Shown here: piece by piece, positions 54,503 to 64,000 of the stretch | Numbering within the stretch: position 1 is the stretch's first letter | Layout of the letters: each line of letters opens with the position of its first letter | NCBI GenBank assembly: GCA_004297305.1 | Contig: SCTR01000006.1 | Span: 540,199 to 604,198 of the forward strand | Source: Actinomycetota bacterium | GTDB taxonomy: Bacteria > Actinomycetota > Actinomycetes > S36-B12 > FW305-bin1 | Direction: 5' to 3' | DNA: 64,000 nt | Notes under the pieces: model-generated | Seen by the model: only the letters and a program-made list of their open reading frames with translations | What the model was told of the DNA's origin: nothing | Databases searched by the model: none | Made by a program: the position numbers and the translations under genes

Positions 54503-55319
54503 GCACCTTCAGATCGATCTGCCAGTAGTAGGTCGCCAATGCGACGGCGTAGTCGAATCCGGCTCTGCCGTCGAGGAAGCCGGCACGCGCCAGATAGCTG
54601 TAGACGAAGAAGGCGATCGGCTTGGCGGGCAGCCGGGCGAACAATGAGCCCTGCGACGTCCGCAGGGCGTTCACCTGCCGGCGCAGGTCAGGGTCGGTCG
54701 CCACCGCTGCCTCCCAGTCGGAGTAGCGGTTGTGGCGGCTGAAGTAGTCGAAGAGCCGGTCGGGATCGTCATGGATCAAGCCCCCGCGAAGGCTGCCCAC
54801 CGATCCGTGAACCGCAGGTTGGTAGTGACCTTCGACCTCCCACATCGTGGTGACGTCGAGGTCGTCGATGGGCGGAAACTCGGCGTCGGCGTGCCGGACC
54901 AAGGCGCGCTTCACCACGTGATGGCCGTGTTTGAGCGGCCGACCCATGAAGCGATAGAAGACCGGCAGGTCGTAGGCGGCATGCCGCTGTGCCGAGCCGG
55001 CGGGCAGCAGCTGGTGGAGGCTCGATACCAAGGCTTCCGATGGCCGTTCGTCGGCGTCGACGAACAGCACCCAGTCATTGCGGAACGGCAGGTTGCGCAA
55101 CGACCACTCCTTCTTCTTGGGGTACTTGCCGTCCCAAGAGAAGTCGACGACGGTGGCGCCGAGTCCCGCCGCGATCTGGCGGGTGTCGTCGGTGCTGCGG
55201 CTGTCGACGACGAACACCTCGTCGAACGAGTGCAGGGAGCGGATGCAGGCACCGATCGCCTCCTGCTCGTTCTTCGTCAGGACGATGGCGCTCACCGGTA
55301 TCCGTTGTCGGTTCTTCAT
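54483..55319 (-). CDS. Glycosyltransferase family 2
   Basis: 278 residues, GT-A fold. PVSAIVLTKNEQEAIGACIRSL, VVDSRSTDDTRQIA and the DxD motif in LFVDADERPS are clear. The C-terminal part (FFVYSYLARAGFLDGRAGFDYAVALATYYW) is like WaaE/KdtX-type inverting transferases. Two adjacent ATGs (55322, 55319) could start it; GGAG is next to both, and the second has the better spacing. Confidence 0.9.
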   Translation of the reverse strand: MKNRQRIPVSAIVLTKNEQEAIGACIRSLHSFDEVFVVDSRSTDDTRQIAAGLGATVVDFSWDGKYPKKKEWSLRNLPFRNDWVLFVDADERPSEALVSSLHQLLPAGSAQRHAAYDLPVFYRFMGRPLKHGHHVVKRALVRHADAEFPPIDDLDVTTMWEVEGHYQPAVHGSVGSLRGGLIHDDPDRLFDYFSRHNRYSDWEAAVATDPDLRRQVNALRTSQGSLFARLPAKPIAFFVYSYLARAGFLDGRAGFDYAVALATYYWQIDLKVREARAR

Positions 55320-55347
55320 CATCTCCACCGTGGCCGCGTTTCTCGGA

Positions 55348-56088
55348 TCAGAACTGCTTGATTCGGGAGTACCGCCGCAAGACCGCCTCCAGCGGAGCCG
55401 CTCCGACTGCGCGCAGGCGGGCCATGCGGCCGTCGTACGTTGCGCCGGTGGTCCCCGACCTCCCGACCAACGCCGGGCGCGCGGCGAAGCGCTCGACGTC
55501 GACCCCGGCGCCAGGTGCACTGCAGCGCAGCCGCTGTCCCAGGACCTGCTCGAGGATCAGTCCCCGATCCTCGTCTATCTCGTCGGCGAGCCCCTTCAGG
55601 GTAGTACGCCAGGCGTGACCGCCCGCGCCGTAGAAGCGGCTGTCGCAGTAGGACAAATCCGCTGTGGCACGAACTCTGACGCTTCGGGCGGGCAGTGGCG
55701 TCAGCACCCGCGCGGCGTTGCGTACCCACAGCCGTCCGGTGCACTTGTAGATGGTGAAGTCCTCGGCAGCGCTGTCGGCCAATCGCCCGATGACGACATC
55801 GAGAGCGTGGGCTTCCGCTGCGCCCTTGCCGCGCGCCAGGAGTGGCGACGGTATCGCCACCGACATCACATCGAGGCGGGCGTCGTGGCGTGCCGGCACG
55901 AGGTCGTCGATGGGCCAGCCGGAGGTTTCCGCCACGGTGACGGAGCTGACCAGACCAGCAGCCGACAGTCGTAGCCAGTGCGAGATGGCCGCGCGATACT
56001 CCGCCAGGCGGACCGTCGGCGCAGCGCTGTCCACCCGGCCGCTTGCCGTCGGCTGCACCGCCGCGGTGAGGATCAGGGCAACGGGCAT
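55348..56088 (-). CDS. Polysaccharide-locus protein of unrecognised family
   Basis: 246 residues, no membrane helix. Layout: PVALILTAAVQPTASGRV, LAEYRAAISHWLRLSAAG, VTVAETSGW, HALDVVIGRLADSAAEDFTIYKCTGRLWVRN, then ADLSYCDSRFYGAGGHAWRTTLKGLADEIDED. The pattern (ILTA-x-P, a Tyr in a helix, E-x-S/N-S, ARGKG, KxTGR) recalls uncharacterised proteins in surface-glycan clusters, possibly sugar transferases, but I cannot name the family. ATG at 56088 with AGGAG 7 nt upstream, overlapping the flippase stop. Confidence 0.75.
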   Translation of the reverse strand: MPVALILTAAVQPTASGRVDSAAPTVRLAEYRAAISHWLRLSAAGLVSSVTVAETSGWPIDDLVPARHDARLDVMSVAIPSPLLARGKGAAEAHALDVVIGRLADSAAEDFTIYKCTGRLWVRNAARVLTPLPARSVRVRATADLSYCDSRFYGAGGHAWRTTLKGLADEIDEDRGLILEQVLGQRLRCSAPGAGVDVERFAARPALVGRSGTTGATYDGRMARLRAVGAAPLEAVLRRYSRIKQF

Positions 56089-56089
56089 C

Positions 56090-57343
56090 TCAGAACTCCT
56101 GCAGCCGAGCAGCGACGACACCGAGGACCGCAAGCATCACGACCTGCGCCACGAGCATGCCGAACGCAGCACCGAATGCGCCGTAGGGGGCTGCGACGAC
56201 GATCACCGTGGTCAACGCCAGCACGGTTCCGCCGAGGACGGTGACGCCGACGACACGCTGCCGCCCGAATCGTTGCAGGAGTCCGGCGATGGGCTGGTTC
56301 AAGCAGCTCACCGCAACCGCGATGATGACCACCCGTACGACCGGAATCGCGTCGACGTACTGCGGCCCCAGGGCAGCCTCGAACAGGGCCGACGGCAGTA
56401 CGGCGATCACCACAAGCACCGTCGCGCCGAAGGCGCCGGCGCGATAGGCGAAGCGTCGCGCCTCCCGGAGGTGATGACGACCCGTCGCCTGCCTGGTCAC
56501 GATGATGCTGCTCGCGCTGGACGACAGGAGGGCCAGCGGTGTGGTCAGGCGGGAGGCCAGGCCCATGTACGCCGCCTGGGTGGCGGACGACAGCGCCGCG
56601 ACCAGCGGAACCTCCAGGTTCTGCAGCTGACTGCCGATCGCGGTGAGTGCGTAGGGAATCCCGGATCGCACCCGAGCCGGCCGGCCGCGCCGTCGCTCGC
56701 GTACACCGACTTCGGGCGCCACCAGGGGCGCAGCAAGTGCGATGGCGGCCGTCGCTCCCGCGATCTGGGCGACTGGAAGTGCTACCCAGCCCAGAACGGG
56801 CAGCAGCAGGAGGAGGGCGGCGATTGCCGCCACCTTGTCCGCGACCGTGATGAGGCCGCCGAAAACCACCTGGCCGGCGACCAGGGCTCGGGCGACGAAG
56901 AGGCCTTCTGCCATCAGCAGCGCTGAGATGGACAGTGACAGCACTGCGGCACCGAGCAACTCGTGGGGGCCCGTCAGGACCGCCACCGCGGCGTACGCCA
57001 CGCCACCGGCAACCGCGACCGCGAAGTTGACCAGCCGGATCCGGCGCGCCAGCAGCCAGGAGCCCACCCGATCGCCGCCGGCACCGGCCTCGCGGGCGAA
57101 GGACTGGGTGCTGCCGAGATCGGTGACGGCTGCCAGTGCCGTGGCGACCGAGATCACCGTCACGGCGAGGCCGAAGTCACTGGGACCCAAGACTCGCGCC
57201 GCGACAAGGAAGAGCAGCGCGCTCAGGCCGGTGGCGACCAGGCGCAGGCTGAACAGCCAGGAGGTGCGGCCGAGGTACCCAGGCGTCCGGGGGGACGGAA
57301 CGGCCTGCGCCGCAGGCGGCCGTCGAGCGACGCGACCAGTCAT
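56090..57343 (-). CDS. Wzx-like polysaccharide flippase
   Basis: 417 residues with about 12 membrane helices, MOP superfamily. The start YLGRTSWLFSLRLVATGLSALLFLVAARVLGPSDFGLAVTVI pattern is typical of RfbX/Wzx proteins. It flips the lipid-linked repeat unit to the outside, where the Wzy-like protein polymerises it. Overlaps the preceding transferase gene by 4 bp and leads by 1 bp into the next gene. Confidence 0.92.
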   Translation of the reverse strand: MTGRVARRPPAAQAVPSPRTPGYLGRTSWLFSLRLVATGLSALLFLVAARVLGPSDFGLAVTVISVATALAAVTDLGSTQSFAREAGAGGDRVGSWLLARRIRLVNFAVAVAGGVAYAAVAVLTGPHELLGAAVLSLSISALLMAEGLFVARALVAGQVVFGGLITVADKVAAIAALLLLLPVLGWVALPVAQIAGATAAIALAAPLVAPEVGVRERRRGRPARVRSGIPYALTAIGSQLQNLEVPLVAALSSATQAAYMGLASRLTTPLALLSSSASSIIVTRQATGRHHLREARRFAYRAGAFGATVLVVIAVLPSALFEAALGPQYVDAIPVVRVVIIAVAVSCLNQPIAGLLQRFGRQRVVGVTVLGGTVLALTTVIVVAAPYGAFGAAFGMLVAQVVMLAVLGVVAARLQEF

Positions 57344-58410
57344 CGGCGAGCGAGGAGCGTGGTGGCGAACTCCGCTGGTGAGCCCAGATCGGTGTGCGGC
57401 TCGACCGACAGGCGCTGTGCCGAACGCAGGGCAGCGGCGAGGCCGCGGACGGTCAGCCCGCTCGTCGCGCCGAGGCCGAGCGACTCGACTGCGGCGATCA
57501 GGACCGACGCTCCGGCCGCCACGACGGTCGTGCCGCCCGCGGCGGCCTTGCCCAGCAGGCCGCTGGATCCGTCGTTCGAGTGGGCGAGAACGACGCAGTC
57601 GACCGCTCCGACCGCGGCGTCGACTTCGGCATCGGAGAGGAACCGGTCGACCACGACGAGCTTTCCGCCGTCGCGCTCGAAGGTCGTGGCCGCAGCCCGG
57701 TCTGCCGGCACGATCCCTGGTTCGACTCGGCCGGCCAGCAGCAGGCCGATGCCGGCCGGTTGGTCGGCCAGGGCCGCCAGGATCAACGGCACATTCTTGC
57801 GGGGACCGATCGCACCGACGACGGCGTACCAGTAGCGATCACTGTCCAGCCCCCACTCCTTGCGGAGTTCGTCGATCTGGGTTGCCGTGGCGCGGTAGGT
57901 GATCGGATCGCGGACCGCGAAGTCGTCGACTGCCGGGGCCGTGCCGGGCGCAAGCCGCAGGACGCGGCATCGCGGCGACGATCGCCGCAACGACAGCAGC
58001 AACGTCCGTTTGAGTACGTTCCGCAGCCAACTCGCCGGACCGTGTCCGGCGGGTCCGGGCCGCATGATCAGCAACGTGAGGTCGGCTCGCCGATGCCAGC
58101 CGCCGCGCATCGCCAGGGCTACGGCGACCCGATCGCCGTCGGGCACGACCATCAGGTCCGGCGTGACGGCGTCGACGATGGAGTTCAACAACGCGACGCA
58201 CTGGCCCACCGGTTCGTCCGTCACCATGAGCCGCAGCCGGTCTGCCGACCGGCCGAGGAACTCGTCGAACGCCGCACTGTCGATCGCAGCCCGGGTCGTC
58301 GCGAGCACGGGACGGTCGCCGTCGGCGAGAATACGGTCGACGACCAGCCCGGCGTACATCAGCCGATGGCCGGCTGGACTGGGTTCGTAGACGACGACGG
58401 TGCGGTCCAC
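57340..58410 (-). CDS. Glycosyltransferase (GT4-like)
   Basis: 356 residues, GT-B fold by pattern: VVVYEPSPAGHRLMYAGLVVDRIL start, WLRNVLKRTLLLSLRR, then AVVGAIGPRKNVPLILAAL and SGLLGKAAAGGTTVV in the donor domain. Similar proteins in other loci transfer sugars onto lipid-linked intermediates. GTG start; lies 4 bp after gmd and overlaps the flippase gene by 4 bp. Confidence 0.83.
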   Translation of the reverse strand: MDRTVVVYEPSPAGHRLMYAGLVVDRILADGDRPVLATTRAAIDSAAFDEFLGRSADRLRLMVTDEPVGQCVALLNSIVDAVTPDLMVVPDGDRVAVALAMRGGWHRRADLTLLIMRPGPAGHGPASWLRNVLKRTLLLSLRRSSPRCRVLRLAPGTAPAVDDFAVRDPITYRATATQIDELRKEWGLDSDRYWYAVVGAIGPRKNVPLILAALADQPAGIGLLLAGRVEPGIVPADRAAATTFERDGGKLVVVDRFLSDAEVDAAVGAVDCVVLAHSNDGSSGLLGKAAAGGTTVVAAGASVLIAAVESLGLGATSGLTVRGLAAALRSAQRLSVEPHTDLGSPAEFATTLLARR

Positions 58411-58414
58411 TCGA

Positions 58415-59398
58415 TCAGCCTACGAGTGAGGCCTTCTCTGCCTCCACCATCAGGGCGGCCAGCTGTGGCGGCAGCACGGTGGGCTGCCAACCCAGCAGTT
58501 CCTGCGCCTTCGACGGGTCACCGATCAGGGCGTCCACCTCGGTAGGCCGTACGTAGCGCTCGTCGAATCGGACGTGGTCCGTCCAGTCCAAGCCGACCGC
58601 GTCGAAGCAGAACTGCGCGAAATCACGGACGCTGTAGGCGGTCCCGGTCGCCAGCACGTAGTCACTCGGTTCGTCGTGCTGCAGCATCCGCCACATCCCG
58701 TCCACGTATTCCTTCGCGTAGCCCCAGTCACGCACCGCATCGAGATTGCCCAGATACAGATACTCCTGCTTGCCCGCGGCAATTCTCGCCGCTGCCATCG
58801 CAATCTTGCGCGTGACGAACGTCTCGCCGCGGCGCGGGCTCTCGTGATTGAACAGAATGCCGTTGACAGCGAACATCCCGTACGCCTCGCGGTAGTTCCG
58901 GGTCATCCAGTAGCTGTACACCTTCGCTGCGCCATATGGGCTACGCGGGTAGAACGGCGTCGTCTCGCTCTGCGGCGGCGGGGTCGCACCGAACATCTCC
59001 GACGAACTGGCCTGGTAGAAGCGGCACTGCAGCCCGATCATCCGGATCGCCTCGAGCAACCGGGTCGTCCCGACACCGGTCGTGAGGCCGGTGAACTCAG
59101 GTTCGTCGAACGAGACCCGGACGTGGCTCTGCGCGGCGAGGTGGTAGACCTCCGCGGGCTGGATCTTCTCCAGCAGGGTGACCAGCCGCGAGCCGTCGGT
59201 GAGGTCGGCGTAGTGCAGGAAGAGCCGGGCCTGCGGGTCGTGAGGGTCCTGGTAGAGGTGATCGATTCGCGCGGTGTTGAACGTCGACGCCCGGCGGATC
59301 ACGCCGTGTACCTCGTAACCCTTTTGCAGTAGCAGTTCGGCGAGGTAGGACCCGTCTTGCCCGGTGATGCCGGTGATGAGCGCTCGCTTTGCTGCCAC
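58415..59398 (-). CDS. gmd: GDP-mannose 4,6-dehydratase
   Basis: 327-residue short-chain dehydrogenase making GDP-4-keto-6-deoxymannose. NADP site [16 protein letters not shown], catalytic S-S-S-E-M-F and YGAAK (Tyr-x3-Lys), and [16 protein letters not shown] are diagnostic of Gmd. The GTG at 59398 has GAGGGG upstream; the longer in-frame extension is Arg/Ser-rich and not family-like. First gene of the minus-strand glycan operon, divergent from fcl, which acts next in the pathway. Confidence 0.96.
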   Translation of the reverse strand: MAAKRALITGITGQDGSYLAELLLQKGYEVHGVIRRASTFNTARIDHLYQDPHDPQARLFLHYADLTDGSRLVTLLEKIQPAEVYHLAAQSHVRVSFDEPEFTGLTTGVGTTRLLEAIRMIGLQCRFYQASSSEMFGATPPPQSETTPFYPRSPYGAAKVYSYWMTRNYREAYGMFAVNGILFNHESPRRGETFVTRKIAMAAARIAAGKQEYLYLGNLDAVRDWGYAKEYVDGMWRMLQHDEPSDYVLATGTAYSVRDFAQFCFDAVGLDWTDHVRFDERYVRPTEVDALIGDPSKAQELLGWQPTVLPPQLAALMVEAEKASLVG

Positions 59399-59528
59399 TG
59401 GCGTCCCCTCGTGCGATGGCTGCGACCGAACCAGCGAAGGCACGGCCCCGTGTCGTCTCGCGCCCTAGGGTAGGGCCCAACGGACCGAGACTCCCAGTCG
59501 CTCACCTGCTGTTCACGAGGGGGAAACA

Positions 59529-60605
59529 TTGTCCGACGGAGGCACTGTTGCCGATGTCACTCGCGGCGACCGCAGCACTGCCGATACCGGGCTGTCAGGC
59601 CGCTCCGACCCCAGTGCGGTGGAGGCCACGACAGCTGATGCCTCACCGGTCAGCGCGCCGCCGGGTTCCCTACAACGAACGCAAAAGGTCTACATCGCAG
59701 GGCATCACGGGCTCGTCGGCTCCGCGATCTGGCGACACTTCACCGCCGCCGGCTTCACCGACCTCGTCGGTTGGCGCTCGAGCGAGGTCGACCTGCGTGA
59801 CCGGGACGCCGCGCGTGACGCGATCACGACGGCGGCTCCGGACGTCGTGGTGATGTCGGCGGCCAGGGTAGGTGGAATTCTCGCAAACGACCGCTATCCG
59901 GTTGATTTCCTGGCCGACAACGTCCGGATACAGACCAATGTGTTCGAGGCGGCTCACGCCTGCGGTGTCGAGCGCCTGATCTTCCTTGGATCGTCCTGCA
60001 TCTATCCGAAGCTGGCCGCGCAGCCGCTGCGCGAGGATGCCTTGCTCACCGGGCCACTCGAGCCGACCAACGACGCGTACGCCATAGCGAAGATTTCTGG
60101 CGTCCTGCTGTTGCAGGGCTATCGCCGGCAGTACGGCCGGCGTTGGATCTCGGCGATGCCGACCAATCTGTACGGACCCGAGGACAACTTCGATCTGGCG
60201 ACCTCACATGTCCTGCCCGCCATGATCAGACGCTTCCACGAGGCGAAACTGAGCGGCGCACCAAGCGTCACGCTGTGGGGCACCGGGAGTCCGCGCCGGG
60301 AGTTCCTGCACGTCGACGATCTCGCCGCGGCGGTACTTCACCTGCTCGAGCACTATGACGACCCGCAGCCGATCAATGTCGGTGTCGGAGCTGATCTGTC
60401 GATCAAGGAACTGGCGGCCACCGTGGCGGACCTCGTCGGGTACGCCGGAGAGGTCGAATGGGACACCAGCAAGCCGGACGGGACGCCCCGCAAGCTGCTT
60501 GATGTCTCGCGGCTACGAGCGCTGGGCTGGCAGCCACAGATCGGGTTGCGGGAGGGCATCGCCTCGACGTACGCCTGGTTCCGCTCACCGGGTGAGTCGT
60601 CGTGA
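59529..60605 (+). CDS. fcl: GDP-L-fucose synthase
   Basis: 358 residues, epimerase/reductase converting the Gmd product to GDP-L-fucose. After a non-conserved N-terminus of about 52 residues comes KVYIAGHHGLVGSAIWRH (GxxGxxG), then SAARVGGILAN, FLGSSCIYPK, the Tyr-x3-Lys YAIAK, and PTNLYGPEDNFD. The TTG start is supported by GAGGGGG 5 nt upstream. Internal starts closer to the core are possible. Confidence 0.94.
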   Translation: MSDGGTVADVTRGDRSTADTGLSGRSDPSAVEATTADASPVSAPPGSLQRTQKVYIAGHHGLVGSAIWRHFTAAGFTDLVGWRSSEVDLRDRDAARDAITTAAPDVVVMSAARVGGILANDRYPVDFLADNVRIQTNVFEAAHACGVERLIFLGSSCIYPKLAAQPLREDALLTGPLEPTNDAYAIAKISGVLLLQGYRRQYGRRWISAMPTNLYGPEDNFDLATSHVLPAMIRRFHEAKLSGAPSVTLWGTGSPRREFLHVDDLAAAVLHLLEHYDDPQPINVGVGADLSIKELAATVADLVGYAGEVEWDTSKPDGTPRKLLDVSRLRALGWQPQIGLREGIASTYAWFRSPGESS

Positions 60606-60727
60606 CCACCGACCATTCAGCGGTGTTCGCCGTAGGCTAGGCCCGTCCGGGGCGGAGTCACTCCCGCCACACCACGCACTGGCGACCGAGTCACGCCACG
60701 TGCGACGAGAAGCCAGGGGACTGTCGG

Positions 60728-62470
60728 GTGGAACTGCGCGACTACCTGCGCCTGCTGCGCAAGCGTTGGCTGTCGATCGTCATCTTCGCCGTCCTCGGAG
60801 TGGCCGTTGCCTGGGGCATCACGGTGCAAAGCCCCAAGATCTATACGGCGACCGCACAGGACTTCGTCGCCATCGGGACCTCCGGTACGTCGGACAACAG
60901 CGTCCTGCAGGGTTCCCAGTTCACCTTGCAGCGCGTGAAGAGTTACACCGAGATCGTGAGCAGTCCGCAGGTGCTCGGTCCGGTTATCGATCAACTCAAG
61001 CTCGATACCGATATCGCGGGTCTGGCGAGAAAGGTGACCGCAGGCAATCCGCTGGACACGGTGCTGCTCGAGGTCACCGCCAGCGACGGGAACGCGGAGC
61101 GGGCAGCGCAACTGGCGAACGCGACGGCAGCCCAGCTCGGTCGAGTCATCGAGAGCCTGGAGCCTACGCTCGCCGGTGGTGCGCCCCCGGTCAAGGTGTC
61201 GGTGGTCAACCCCGCTGAAGTGCCGCAGGCGCCGTCGTCGCCCAAGCGGACGATCAATCTCATCCTCGGCCTTCTGGTCGGCCTGGCCCTCGGTATTGCC
61301 TGGGCGGTCGTCCGCGACGTTCTCGACAACACGGTGAAGACTCCCCAGGACCTCGCCAAACTCACGAAGGCGGCGCCGCTCGGAGTCGTCGGCTACGCGC
61401 CGGATTCGCGGAAGAACCCGCTCGTGGCACTGGATCAGACCGGGCCGCGATCGGAAGCATTCAGGGGGATCCGAACCAATCTGCAGTTCGTCGACGTCGA
61501 CAATCCGCCCCGGATCGTGGTCGTCACCTCGGCGCTGCCGGAGGAGGGCAAGAGCACCACCGCCTGCAACCTGGCCATCACGGTGGCGCTGTCCGGTGCC
61601 AAGGTCTGCCTGCTCGAGGGCGACCTGCGGAGACCCCGGGTGACGTCGTACCTCGGCATCGACAACGCGATCGGGCTGACGAACGTGCTGGCCGGCCAGC
61701 TCAGTCTCGACTCGGCTCTCGTTTCCTGGAACCGGGGCCTGCTGCACGTGTTGCCCTCCGGTCCGGTCCCGCCCAATCCGTCGGAGTTGCTCGGCACCCG
61801 GCATATGAAGGCGGTGCTCGCCGAGCTCCGAGCGCGTTTCGATCTGGTGATCATCGACGCTGCACCGGTACTGCCGGTGACTGATGCGGCCGTGCTCACC
61901 TCACTGGCTGACGGGTCGCTGCTCGTGGTCCGGCACGGCAAGACCACCCGTGATCAGGTCACGCAGGCGCTGGCCGCGCTCGGCCTGGTCGGTGGGCGGG
62001 TGCTCGGGACGGTGCTGAACTTCGTCCCGACCAAGCGCAGTGGCGGCTACGGCTACGGGTATGGCTACGGCTACACGTACTACGGCGAGAAGCCACTGTC
62101 GCGTCGGCAGCGTAAGAAGCGGCGCGCCGAACGGGCCCGAGTAGCCCGGATCGGTGCCGACGCCGGGACCGACCGGTCACCTGCCCAGTCGTCCGATGCC
62201 CAGTCGCCTGGTACGCCGTCCTCCAGCACGCCGTCCTCCAGCACGCCGTCCTCCAGCACGCCGTCCTCCGGTACGCCGTCCTCCAGCACGCCGTCCTCCA
62301 GCACGCCGTCCTCCGGTACGCCGTCCTCCGGTACGCCGTCCTCCGGTCGGACGAGGGATCCGGAGGCCGCACCGACCGGCCCGCCGTCGGCCCCGCCGGT
62401 GAGCGCACCGTCGCGGTCGGGATTGTTGCGCCGCAAGAGCGAACCGCCCACTGTCCCGCCGCGCTTCTGA
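60728..62470 (+). CDS. Fused Wzz chain-length regulator / BY-kinase
   Basis: 580 residues. The Wzz domain has two membrane helices (about 18-36 and 176-196). The cytoplasmic bacterial tyrosine kinase has Walker A ALPEEGKSTTACN, Walker A' CLLEGDLRRPR and Walker B LVIIDAAPVLPVTDA. A Gly/Tyr cluster (GGYGYGYGYGYTYYGE) is the likely autophosphorylation site, followed by a basic stretch and a TPSS repeat tail. It controls polymer length and export with Wzx/Wzy. GTG with AGGGGA upstream. Confidence 0.94.
   Translation: MELRDYLRLLRKRWLSIVIFAVLGVAVAWGITVQSPKIYTATAQDFVAIGTSGTSDNSVLQGSQFTLQRVKSYTEIVSSPQVLGPVIDQLKLDTDIAGLARKVTAGNPLDTVLLEVTASDGNAERAAQLANATAAQLGRVIESLEPTLAGGAPPVKVSVVNPAEVPQAPSSPKRTINLILGLLVGLALGIAWAVVRDVLDNTVKTPQDLAKLTKAAPLGVVGYAPDSRKNPLVALDQTGPRSEAFRGIRTNLQFVDVDNPPRIVVVTSALPEEGKSTTACNLAITVALSGAKVCLLEGDLRRPRVTSYLGIDNAIGLTNVLAGQLSLDSALVSWNRGLLHVLPSGPVPPNPSELLGTRHMKAVLAELRARFDLVIIDAAPVLPVTDAAVLTSLADGSLLVVRHGKTTRDQVTQALAALGLVGGRVLGTVLNFVPTKRSGGYGYGYGYGYTYYGEKPLSRRQRKKRRAERARVARIGADAGTDRSPAQSSDAQSPGTPSSSTPSSSTPSSSTPSSGTPSSSTPSSSTPSSGTPSSGTPSSGRTRDPEAAPTGPPSAPPVSAPSRSGLLRRKSEPPTVPPRF
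62213..62347 (+). repeat. Nine 15-bp tandem repeats in the BY-kinase tail
   Basis: Nine in-frame units of ACGCCGTCCTCC[AGC/GGT] encode TPSS[S/G]. Third-base and Ser/Gly changes (S,S,S,G,S,S,G,G,G) suggest block duplication. The array would be prone to slippage without breaking frame. Confidence 0.95.
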
Positions 62471-62533
62471 CGAAGAACAGAACTGCCCGGACCCGAGCTG
62501 CCGCCGACGCCCCGGCCAGACCGAACGCTACGG

Positions 62534-64000
<1,467 letters not shown>

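Overview
The window is high-GC DNA from a filamentous or coccoid actinomycete. Codons end in G or C almost throughout, GTG starts are common, and the gene content is actinobacterial: the pknB/rodA/fha cell-wall kinase cluster beside tRNA-Leu, ergothioneine genes, a bacterial proteasome activator with a C-terminal HbYX-type tail, DUF4446, and a DUF222/HNH (13E12-type) protein. I cannot place it below phylum/class level; no rRNA or other marker is present.

Layout. 55-7345 (minus): the envelope-growth operon fhaA-fhaB-pstP-rodA-pbpA-pknB, read away from tRNA-Leu(CAG) at 7482-7565. 7566-8020: a small island with interlocking inverted repeats, an antitoxin gene, a 14-codon toxin stub and a strong hairpin. 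8084-11475 (minus): a small membrane protein, a DHA2-type efflux pump and a flavin disulfide reductase, divergent from egtABCD (11649-16081, plus), which makes ergothioneine. 16134-18911 (minus): response regulator, histidine kinase and GerMN lipoprotein, an arrangement like mtrA-mtrB-lpqB. 19066-21328: molybdenum cofactor genes (mobA, DUF6457, moeA). 21372-27172 (plus): K+ channel, quinone oxidoreductase, bpa, serS and two HAD phosphatases. 27276-28083: a c-di-AMP (ydaO-type) riboswitch ahead of an NlpC/P60 wall hydrolase. 28106-30838 (minus): pheA, DUF4446 and a glycerophosphodiester phosphodiesterase. 30932-33754: a GlcD-like flavin oxidase converging on a TPP-riboswitch-controlled CytX-type permease. 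33846-36672 (minus): sulfate activation genes cysD and fused cysNC. 36802-39891: a second drug-efflux MFS protein and a FAD/Rieske oxidoreductase.

40174-43230 (plus) is a tight run of cinA-type gene, lipoprotein, NRAMP-like transporter with altered metal-site motifs, and two PRC-barrel proteins. This is the most likely under-described system here. 43289-62470 is an exopolysaccharide locus: initiating sugar transferase, DUF4012 protein, WcaI-like transferase, Wzy-like polymerase, a minus-strand operon of gmd, transferases, flippase and WcaF-like acetyltransferase, then fcl and a fused Wzz/BY-kinase. GDP-fucose genes (gmd, fcl) and the WcaF/WcaI-like members suggest a fucose-containing, colanic-acid-like polymer. 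62534-64000 (minus) is a DUF222/HNH protein running off the window.

Cross-cutting features. Six genes have a TANNNT box exactly 6-7 nt before the start codon and no Shine-Dalgarno sequence, as expected for leaderless mRNAs. At least five gene boundaries carry short tandem duplications (16-34 bp units). Two coding regions carry expanded in-frame microsatellites (TPSS[S/G] and Asn-Gly).
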